The translations under genes and the position numbers were made by a program. Positions 33,544-40,172 of a stretch of DNA of 40,172 nucleotides are shown in pieces; within the stretch, counting starts at the first letter, position 1; each line of letters opens with the position of its first letter. Under the pieces are notes generated by a model that saw only the letters and a program-made list of their open reading frames with translations, made no database searches and was not told where the DNA came from. Origin of the DNA: Bacteroidota bacterium (GTDB lineage Bacteria > Bacteroidota > Bacteroidia > Bacteroidales > F082); NCBI GenBank assembly GCA_018336075.1, contig JAGXRB010000046.1, positions 1 to 40,172 of the forward strand, read 5' to 3'.

Positions 33544-34416
33544 ATGATTCGTTCGATGACTGGTTACGGAAAAGCGCAGCAACTACTGGATTCAAAAAAA
33601 GTTACTGTTGAAATTAGATCACTTAACAGCAAACAATTGGATCTGGCAATGCGTCTGCCTTCTGATTTGAAGCAAATGGAGTTCGACCTTCGGAATCAAT
33701 TAACAGAGAAAATTCAAAGAGGAAAAGTTGACTATACTGTAACAATTGAGGATGTAGACCACAAAAAAGGCGCTCGTATTGACAAGGATGTTGCCGCTGC
33801 ATGCTATGATCAGCTTAAAGAGTTATCGCTTGATCTGCAGTTTGGATTGCCTTCGGATGTGGCTTCAATTTTAATAAAATTCCCTGGCTTCTTTGCTGCA
33901 GCAGATTCGGTTTTGCCGGATAGTTTTTTTGGACAACTTTTAAATCTTACACAAGAGGCCTTTTTACGGTTTGATGAATTCAGGCTTCAGGAAGGGCAAG
34001 TGTTGCTAAAAGACATGAAACCAAGAGTTGAGCGCATATTGCAATTACTTGAAGAGGTTGGGCAGCACGAAGTTCTGCGCAATGAAAATCTCAAGAACCG
34101 CTTACAGAAAAACCTTAATGATGTGTCGGATCACTTGAAGTTTGACGCCAACAGATTTGAACAAGAATTGATTTACTATTTCGAAAAACTGGATATCAGC
34201 GAAGAAAAAGTCAGACTAAAACAGCATTGCAATTATTTCTTTGAAACCATAGGTGAAAATTTGGCAGGGAAAAAGCTTGGTTTTATTACACAAGAAATTG
34301 GCAGAGAGATTAATACACTTGGTTCCAAAGCCAATGATGCAGCCATTCAGCGGCTTGTTGTGCAAATGAAAGATGAATTAGAAAAAGTTAAAGAACAACT
34401 TTTCAATGTCTTATAA
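33544..34416 (+). CDS. yicC: YicC family endoribonuclease-like protein
   Basis: 290 residues. The N-terminal block MIRSMTGYGKAQQ and KVTVEIRSLNSKQLDLAMRLP (about 1-45) and the C-terminal KLGFITQEIGREINTLGSKA region define the YicC/YloC family. E. coli YicC has been reported to act as an RNase affecting small RNAs; function in this phylum is not established. The ATG at 33544 is chosen because homologues start MIRSMTGYG; a GTG two codons upstream is the alternative. It is two bases upstream of gmk, a conserved neighbour. Confidence 0.95.
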   Translation: MIRSMTGYGKAQQLLDSKKVTVEIRSLNSKQLDLAMRLPSDLKQMEFDLRNQLTEKIQRGKVDYTVTIEDVDHKKGARIDKDVAAACYDQLKELSLDLQFGLPSDVASILIKFPGFFAAADSVLPDSFFGQLLNLTQEAFLRFDEFRLQEGQVLLKDMKPRVERILQLLEEVGQHEVLRNENLKNRLQKNLNDVSDHLKFDANRFEQELIYYFEKLDISEEKVRLKQHCNYFFETIGENLAGKKLGFITQEIGREINTLGSKANDAAIQRLVVQMKDELEKVKEQLFNVL

Positions 34417-34418
34417 TT

Positions 34419-35000
34419 ATGGAAGCATCCAAGCTCGGAAAGCTGCTGATCATTTCAGCTCCCTCCGGCGCTGGTAAAACAACGCTGGTAAAATATCTGC
34501 TGACTGCCATCGAAAGCCTGCATTTTTCAATTTCAGCTACCAGCAGACCTATGCGCAATGGCGAAACAAACGGAAAAGATTACTACTTTTTAAGCAAAGA
34601 AGATTTTCAGCAAAAAATAAAAGAAAACGCCTTTCTGGAATGGGAAGAAGTGTATGAAGGTGTGTTTTATGGCACACTTTACAGCGAGGTTGAAAGAATC
34701 ACTTCTTTGGGCTATCATGTCGTTTTTGATGTGGATGTTATAGGCGGGCTGAATATTAAAAAGCATTATGGCTCCCGTTCACTATGTATATTCATTCAGG
34801 CACCCTCGATTGAAGTGTTGGCTGACCGTTTGCGAAAACGCTGCACGGATTCTGATGAAAGTATAAAAAAACGCATTGACAAGGCTGCATCTGAAATGAA
34901 ATTTGCATCACAGTTCGATCTGATTCTGGTGAATGATGACCTGGGAAAAGCCAAAGAAGATATTGTCAAAAAAATCACAAAGTTTATTAACGAACTATAG
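34419..35000 (+). CDS. gmk: Guanylate kinase
   Basis: 193 residues. Phosphorylates GMP to GDP. P-loop SAPSGAGKTT (about 13-22), GMP-binding segment SISATSRPMRNGETNGKDYY (about 37-56), WEEVYEGVFYGT (about 75-86) and the lid RLRKRCTDSDESIKKRI are all present. Gene order yicC-gmk is common and tightly spaced here. Confidence 0.97.
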   Translation: MEASKLGKLLIISAPSGAGKTTLVKYLLTAIESLHFSISATSRPMRNGETNGKDYYFLSKEDFQQKIKENAFLEWEEVYEGVFYGTLYSEVERITSLGYHVVFDVDVIGGLNIKKHYGSRSLCIFIQAPSIEVLADRLRKRCTDSDESIKKRIDKAASEMKFASQFDLILVNDDLGKAKEDIVKKITKFINEL

Positions 35001-35005
35001 ACTTT

Positions 35006-36028
35006 ATGCTCCCGTTAACTTACAATGCCATTGAGTTGCCAGCATACAACGCGAACGTTTTAAGAGCAATACTTGGGCTCCATGTTGTTGAAAAACATCT
35101 TGAAGCAATTCCTGCTGACAGCCTTCTTATCCGGATGGAAGCCGCTCCCTGCAACCCTTCCGATATTGCTTTCTTAATTGGCGGATACAATGTCGTAAAG
35201 CCATTGCCGGCTATCCCGGGCTTTGAAGGAACCGGAACAGTGGTTGCAGCAGGTACCGAAAGCCATGCCCGAAGTCTTATCGGCAAAAGAGTCTCTTGTT
35301 TTTCACAATCAGCTACTTATGGCACCTGGGCTGAATACATTGTTTTAAATATCAACCAGATAATACCAGTAGATGACCGACTAAGCACAGAGCAGGGAGC
35401 TGTTTTTTTCGTTAATCCTTTCACAGCCTTTGGCCTTTTTGAGATGGCTCAGGCAAAAAAAAGCAAGGCGATTCTTATAAATGCTGCCGGGGGAAGAGTA
35501 GCAGAAATTATGCATGCTTTTGCCAGAAAACACGAAATAAAGACTTTAGGCATTGTAAGAAAATCAAAAACAGCTGATTCTCTGATCCAAAAGGGATGGG
35601 ATTCAGTGCTCGTTTCGACTGAAGAAAACTTCAAGGATTCGCTTCAGAAAAAAATAGATGAAATGTGTGTTGATATTGCATTTGATGCAGTCGGCGGAGA
35701 ATTGACAGGCCTGATTGCAGGCTGTTTGCCGGAGGATGGAGAATTGGTTGTTTATGGAGGACTCTCTGGCAAAGAAATCGGTGGAATCGGCTCTATTCCA
35801 TTAATATTTAGAGAATTGCGCATAAAAGGTTTTAATTTGAACAAATGGTTTTTGCGTGCAGGAAGCCAGAAAATTGCTGAGGCTTCACTTCTGTTAACCG
35901 AAATGCATCTCTCTGGCGACATCGAAAGCCCTGTCTCAATTCAGGTTAAACCGGAAGAAATAATCAAAGGATTAAAACACTATCTGGGCTCGATGTCGGA
36001 AGGCAAAATGCTTTTGAGATTTACGTGA
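35006..36028 (+). CDS. Medium-chain reductase/dehydrogenase, quinone oxidoreductase-like
   Basis: 340 residues. A GroES-like N-domain (PCNPSDIAFLIGGY, about 47-60; PGFEGTGTV, about 72-80) and a Rossmann NADPH-binding domain (about 145-280) with AILINAAGGRVAEIMHAFAR. The catalytic and structural zinc cysteine ligands of alcohol dehydrogenases are not present, so a zinc-free NADPH-dependent quinone or enone reductase is likely; the substrate is unknown. It starts 5 bases after gmk and ends 26 bases before nadD, so it is part of that operon. Confidence 0.88.
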   Translation: MLPLTYNAIELPAYNANVLRAILGLHVVEKHLEAIPADSLLIRMEAAPCNPSDIAFLIGGYNVVKPLPAIPGFEGTGTVVAAGTESHARSLIGKRVSCFSQSATYGTWAEYIVLNINQIIPVDDRLSTEQGAVFFVNPFTAFGLFEMAQAKKSKAILINAAGGRVAEIMHAFARKHEIKTLGIVRKSKTADSLIQKGWDSVLVSTEENFKDSLQKKIDEMCVDIAFDAVGGELTGLIAGCLPEDGELVVYGGLSGKEIGGIGSIPLIFRELRIKGFNLNKWFLRAGSQKIAEASLLLTEMHLSGDIESPVSIQVKPEEIIKGLKHYLGSMSEGKMLLRFT

Positions 36029-36054
36029 TATCTGTCCGTCAAATTTAGTTTAAT

Positions 36055-36627
36055 ATGCAAATCGGTTTATTTTTTGGTTCATTCAATCCCATTCATCAGG
36101 GTCATCTGATGCTGGCCAATTATATGCTTGAATATGCCGGGTTGCAAGAAGTATGGTTTATTGTTTCTCCTCAAAACCCTCTAAAAGACAAAAAAAACCT
36201 TCTTGCCGAACAGGACAGGTTTGACATGGTTACAAAAGCAATTGATGAATTCCCACGATTCAGAGCGATTGACATTGAGTTTCATATGCCCAAACCCTCC
36301 TATACTATTGATACACTTGTTCGGCTGACTGAAAGACATCCTAGCCATAATTTCTACCTTATTTGCGGAATGGATGCATTACAATCTTTTCACAAATGGA
36401 AAAACTACAATCAAATACTTGGTAGTTGCAACATCCTCGTGTATCCGCGAAAAGATGCTGATGGAGGTCAATTTTCAGAACATCCTTCAGTGAAAATAGT
36501 AGACGCACCTCAATTAGAAGTTTCCTCTAGTTTTATTCGTAAAGCTATTTCTGAAAGCAAAAATGTGCAATTCTTTTTACCTCATGGGGTCTATCAATAT
36601 ATCATCTTAAAACGATTTTACCTTTAA
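36055..36627 (+). CDS. nadD: Nicotinate-nucleotide adenylyltransferase
   Basis: 190 residues. Adenylates nicotinate mononucleotide in NAD synthesis. The nucleotidyltransferase motif GSFNPIHQGHLM (about 8-19) and the C-terminal VSSSFIRKAI (the ISSTxIR-type motif, about 157-166) are clear, with FYLICGMDALQSFHKW in between. Last gene of the yicC-gmk-oxidoreductase-nadD cluster. No terminator is evident between it and the next gene. Confidence 0.96.
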   Translation: MQIGLFFGSFNPIHQGHLMLANYMLEYAGLQEVWFIVSPQNPLKDKKNLLAEQDRFDMVTKAIDEFPRFRAIDIEFHMPKPSYTIDTLVRLTERHPSHNFYLICGMDALQSFHKWKNYNQILGSCNILVYPRKDADGGQFSEHPSVKIVDAPQLEVSSSFIRKAISESKNVQFFLPHGVYQYIILKRFYL

Positions 36628-36783
36628 TTGATAAGGCTTGAGGTTTCCTTTTAACCAATTGTAAGAAAGCAGCTTCCAATACTAATTTTATTTCACCGGA
36701 AACTTATATTATTCGTGGTGATTTAAAAAAATATCTATTTTGGCACCTTGGAAAATAATTTTTACTCACTAAAACACTTTATT

Positions 36784-39700
36784 ATGAATAATTTTACCCG
36801 TTACCTCCTATTGACAATTTTTATTTTATCGGTCAGCACAAACATTGATGCACAAAAAACCCAAAAAACAGCAGAAGCTGGAGCAACCGACATTTTTCAA
36901 GGCTTTAAGTTCAGAAATATCGGGCCCGCGCTGATGTCTGGCCGGATTGCAGACATTGCCATCCACCCTGACAACAACAACATCTGGTATGTTGCCGTTG
37001 GTTCGGGTGGTGTATGGAAAACCGAAAACTCAGGCACTACATGGGATCCTATTTTTGATTCTCAAGGAACTTATTCCATTGGTTGTGTCACCATCGACCC
37101 ATCAAATTCAGAGCGAATATGGGTTGGAACCGGCGAAAATGTCGGAGGTCGGCATGTTGGCTATGGTGATGGTATCTATAAAAGTGATGATGGCGGAAAA
37201 ACCTGGAAAAATATGGGATTGAAAACCTCAGAACATATTTCCAAAATCATTGTTCATCCAACAAAACCTGATATTATATGGGTTGCTTCTCAAGGACCGC
37301 TCTGGTCAAAAGGTGGTGAAAGAGGCGTCTATAAAAGTGAGGATGGCGGAAAAACCTGGAAACGCCTTCTTGGTGATGATAGCTGGACCGGCGCAACAGA
37401 TTTACTTATTGATCCACGCAATCCAGACAGAATCTACGCAGCTACATGGCAAAGACACCGCACTGTAGCTGCCTATATGGGTGGAGGTCCGGGTACCGCA
37501 ATTTATCGTTCGGAAGATGGCGGCCAAAACTGGGATAAGCTTAGCCGTGGATTACCCTCATCAGATATGGGAAAAATAGGCTTGGCACTTTCACCTCAGA
37601 AACCTGATGTAGTATATGCTGCAATTGAGCTGAACAGACGTTCAGGCGGTGTTTATAAAAGCACGAACAGAGGCGCTTCCTGGACTAAAATGTCGGATGC
37701 TGTTGCCGGCGGAACAGGCCCACATTACTATCAGGAATTGTATGCTTGTCCTCATCAGTTCGACCGTCTGTACCTTGTCGATGTATATATGCAGATCTCA
37801 GATGATGGTGGAAAAACTTTCAGAAGAATGAATGAGCAATACAAACATGTTGATAATCATGCTATTGCTTTCAGATCTAATGATCCAAATTATTTGCTTG
37901 TTGGCAACGATGGAGGTTTGTATGAAACTTTTGACCTCACCAAGTCATGGAAATTTGTTGCCAATTTACCTGTGACCCAGTTTTACAAAGTTGCTGTTGA
38001 CGATGATGAGCCTTTTTACAATGTTTATGGTGGAACACAGGACAACAACACGCAGGGCGGGCCATCGCGCACAGATAATGTGCATGGTATCAGAAATGCA
38101 GACTGGTTCGTAACTCTTTTTGGCGATGGGCATCAGCCAGCTACTGAGCCTGGCAATCCAAACATAGTGTATTCGCAGTGGCAACAAGGAAATCTTGTTC
38201 GTTACGACCGTATTTCCGGCGAAATTGTGTTGATCAAACCCCAGCCTGACGAAAATGAAGGCAGAGAGCGGTTCAACTGGGATGCCCCAATTCTGGTAAG
38301 TCCACACAAACCGGAGCGACTATTTTTTGCTTCGCAGCGTGTGTGGCAGTCTGAAGACAGAGGTGATAGCTGGAAACCTATTTCAGGCGACCTGACAAAT
38401 AACAGAGAACGCATTGAAGAAAAATTGATGGATCAAAACTGGAGTTGGGACTCACCCTGGGATTTATTTGCTATGTCCGATTTCAGTACAATTACATCTC
38501 TTTCTGAATCTCCGGTTAAAGAAGGTGTAATCTGGGCCGGAACCGATGATGGCTTGATTCAGTTTACAGAAGATTTTGGTAAAAACTGGAAAGCTATTAA
38601 AGTATCTGATCTAAAAGGCGTTCCAGCCGCTGCTTTCGTAAATGATATCAAAGCAGACCTTTTTGATGCTTCAACAGTTTATGTAGTGCTGGACGACCAC
38701 AAATCAGGTAATTTCAAACCTTATATCTATAAAAGCACAGACAAAGGAACAACGTGGACGTCGATCAGCGCTAACCTTCCCGAACGAGATCTTCTTTGGC
38801 GCGTTGTTCAGGATCATGAAAAAGCCGAATTGATGTTTCTGGCAACTGAAGCTGGCATTTGGTTTACTATCGATGCAGGTTCAAAATGGCATCAGTTAAA
38901 AGGCGGATTACCAGTTATTTCATTCCGTGACCTTGCCATTCAAAAACGCGAAAATGACCTTGTTGCAGCTTCATTTGGCAGGGGCTTTTACATTCTTGAT
39001 GATTATAGTCCTTTAAGATATGTAACCGAAAAGCAATTACAGGAAGAAGCTACTCTGTTCCCATTAAGAGATGCACTTTGGTACATTCCGCGTCAGTTGC
39101 TTGGAAACGATAAAAAAGCAAGTCAGGGCGATGCATATTTCGTAGCAGACAATCCTCCTTTTGGCGCTGTATTTACTGTCTATCTTTCAGAAAGTTATAA
39201 GTCTGTGGAAAAAATCAGGCAAGAAAAAGAAGCGGAATTAAAACGCAGCCAAGAGGGTGTGAAATTTCCGGGCTGGGACGCTTTAGAAAAAGAACGTAGA
39301 AGCCCTGAACCAGCGATTTGGTTTGTAGTTAAAGATTCTGAAGGCAACATTATGACTCGTTTTGAAGGGCCAAAAAACAAAGGATTTCATCGTGTTGCCT
39401 GGGACTTGGAAATGTCGGCAAACACAGTGATGACTGAAAGAAGCGGCGGACGGTTTTCAGGTGGACCAATGGTTGCCCCGGGAAAATATAGTGTTGAATT
39501 GTATAAACAGCTGGATGGAAATTTTGAGATGTTGGCTGGCCCTCAGTTTTTTGAGGTAAAACCATTGCGCAAAGGAAGCCTCAAAGGATCAGAACCTGCA
39601 GAAACAGCAGCATTCTGGAAAGAAATGCAAAACATCCGCAAAGGCACTAGTGCAGCTTCTATCGTGCTTCAAAATGTGCTCCAAAGATTAGATCTTATGG

Positions 39701-40074
39701 AAAAAGCGCTTGTACGCACTCCGGTCGACCCATCCGAAATTTTGAAAGACATCAGTAATCTTAGAGCTGAACTTTATGATTTTGATGCGCAAATGAATGG
39801 TAATCGATCAAAACAAAAAGTAGGAGAAAAGAGTGACCCAACCATTAATGACAGGTTATCTGCTGCTAATATGGGTACTTCCTTCTCTACATATGGCCCA
39901 ACAGCAACGCATAAAAGAATGCTTGAAATTGCCAGCAAAGAGTTCTCAGTTTTAAGAGAAAAACTGGAGATGATAAGAAAAGAAAGCCTTCCGGCTATTG
40001 AAAGGAAACTATCCGCAGCAGGTGCACCTTGGATCGAAGGTCAGGAAATACCAGAATATTCTGGTAGAAATTAG
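36784..40074 (+). CDS. Large exported BNR/sortilin-type propeller protein
   Basis: 1096 residues. Signal peptide 1-23 (MNNFTRYLLLTIFILSVSTN, then IDAQ). Residues about 40-750 hold at least nine Asp-box/BNR repeats (for example SDDGGKTWKN, SEDGGKTWKR, STNRGASWTK, STDKGTTWTS), the pattern of VPS10/sortilin-type propellers and of proteins annotated as glycosyl hydrolase (sialidase-like) in Bacteroidota. The C-terminal third (about 770-1090) has a beta domain (MTRFEGPKNKGFHRVAWDLE) then helical segments. It lacks a T9SS sorting domain, unlike the other propeller protein here, so it is probably periplasmic. The substrate is unknown. The ATG at 36784 starts the signal peptide; an upstream in-frame TTG at 36748 is less likely. 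The stop codon TAG overlaps element copy 3. Confidence 0.88.
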   Translation: MNNFTRYLLLTIFILSVSTNIDAQKTQKTAEAGATDIFQGFKFRNIGPALMSGRIADIAIHPDNNNIWYVAVGSGGVWKTENSGTTWDPIFDSQGTYSIGCVTIDPSNSERIWVGTGENVGGRHVGYGDGIYKSDDGGKTWKNMGLKTSEHISKIIVHPTKPDIIWVASQGPLWSKGGERGVYKSEDGGKTWKRLLGDDSWTGATDLLIDPRNPDRIYAATWQRHRTVAAYMGGGPGTAIYRSEDGGQNWDKLSRGLPSSDMGKIGLALSPQKPDVVYAAIELNRRSGGVYKSTNRGASWTKMSDAVAGGTGPHYYQELYACPHQFDRLYLVDVYMQISDDGGKTFRRMNEQYKHVDNHAIAFRSNDPNYLLVGNDGGLYETFDLTKSWKFVANLPVTQFYKVAVDDDEPFYNVYGGTQDNNTQGGPSRTDNVHGIRNADWFVTLFGDGHQPATEPGNPNIVYSQWQQGNLVRYDRISGEIVLIKPQPDENEGRERFNWDAPILVSPHKPERLFFASQRVWQSEDRGDSWKPISGDLTNNRERIEEKLMDQNWSWDSPWDLFAMSDFSTITSLSESPVKEGVIWAGTDDGLIQFTEDFGKNWKAIKVSDLKGVPAAAFVNDIKADLFDASTVYVVLDDHKSGNFKPYIYKSTDKGTTWTSISANLPERDLLWRVVQDHEKAELMFLATEAGIWFTIDAGSKWHQLKGGLPVISFRDLAIQKRENDLVAASFGRGFYILDDYSPLRYVTEKQLQEEATLFPLRDALWYIPRQLLGNDKKASQGDAYFVADNPPFGAVFTVYLSESYKSVEKIRQEKEAELKRSQEGVKFPGWDALEKERRSPEPAIWFVVKDSEGNIMTRFEGPKNKGFHRVAWDLEMSANTVMTERSGGRFSGGPMVAPGKYSVELYKQLDGNFEMLAGPQFFEVKPLRKGSLKGSEPAETAAFWKEMQNIRKGTSAASIVLQNVLQRLDLMEKALVRTPVDPSEILKDISNLRAELYDFDAQMNGNRSKQKVGEKSDPTINDRLSAANMGTSFSTYGPTATHKRMLEIASKEFSVLREKLEMIRKESLPAIERKLSAAGAPWIEGQEIPEYSGRN

Positions 40075-40172
40075 ACCAAAGTGAATTATAGATGAATCCA
40101 AAAGCTGTAATGGTATAATGCCGATGGATAGAAATGTTAGGCCAATTGAGTGAGCGATAATTGGACTATTAC
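40073..40172 (+). repeat. 118-bp interspersed element, copy 3 (cut by window end)
   Basis: The first 100 bases of the same element, identical to copy 1 except at 3 positions. The element begins inside the stop codon of the propeller gene (TTAGACC where the others have TTATACC). No independent terminator lies between gene and element, unlike copies 1 and 2. Confidence 0.9.

Noticed and set aside
24432-40172. The 118-bp repeats as a CRISPR array or tandem repeat
   Set aside because: Copies are kilobases apart with whole genes between them, not short repeats with uniform spacers, and no cas genes are present.

Overview
The window looks like a chromosomal stretch from an AT-rich member of the Bacteroidota, probably a free-living, Bacteroidales-like lineage. 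The evidence is promoter boxes of the Bacteroidota form TAnnTTTG before several genes, almost no Shine-Dalgarno sequences, a secreted protein with a C-terminal type IX secretion (T9SS) sorting domain, a TonB receptor with an N-terminal carboxypeptidase-like domain, and a one-component sensor with a beta-propeller, triple-Y domain and LuxR-type HTH. The species cannot be named from sequence alone. No phage, insertion sequence with transposase, CRISPR array, rRNA or tRNA was seen.

Layout. 1-2702 (minus): the N-terminal part of a sigma-54 activator, then pheT. 2846-6511 (minus): an operon with a DUF485 small membrane protein, an ActP-type acetate/solute symporter and an outer-membrane barrel protein, ending in a terminator; a Crp/Fnr regulator (6672-7358) is transcribed divergently from it. 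7404-11651 (minus): a long TPR protein with moaC, then ruvX-def-TPR lipoprotein. 11776-14173: dapD and glnA converge on a shared terminator, and glnA has a possible structured leader. 14582-16541 (minus): wecB and radC. 16788-24304 (plus): the propeller/LuxR regulator, a YhcC-like radical SAM protein and a 1150-residue T9SS cargo protein. 24562-25197 (minus): a SlyD-like FKBP isomerase with a Cys/His-rich tail. 25694-29311 (plus): rpmB, a TonB receptor and superoxide dismutase. 29493-33427 (minus): ornithine aminotransferase, a phospholipase D family protein and a TPR membrane protein. 33544-36627 (plus): a compact yicC-gmk-oxidoreductase-nadD cluster. 36784-40074 (plus): a large secreted BNR/sortilin-type propeller protein.

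Most genes are housekeeping (translation, cell wall and lysine, nitrogen, NAD and GMP synthesis, DNA repair). The less ordinary parts are the symporter operon with its linked Fnr-like regulator, the surface and secreted proteins, and a 118-bp interspersed element.

The most notable unexplained feature is that element. It occurs three times (24432-24549, 29377-29494, 40073 to the window end), always in the same orientation, always directly downstream of a plus-strand gene, with about 95-97% identity and no length differences. It has inverted ends (TACC/GGTA flanked by TTA) and an internal long hairpin, and encodes no protein. It may be a MITE/REP-like mobile repeat or a family of structured 3'-end RNA elements. 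Other points for follow-up are strong Shine-Dalgarno sites only on the symporter genes, tandem Fnr-like boxes before the regulator, a perfect 11-bp inverted repeat overlapping the sodB promoter, and the glnA leader.
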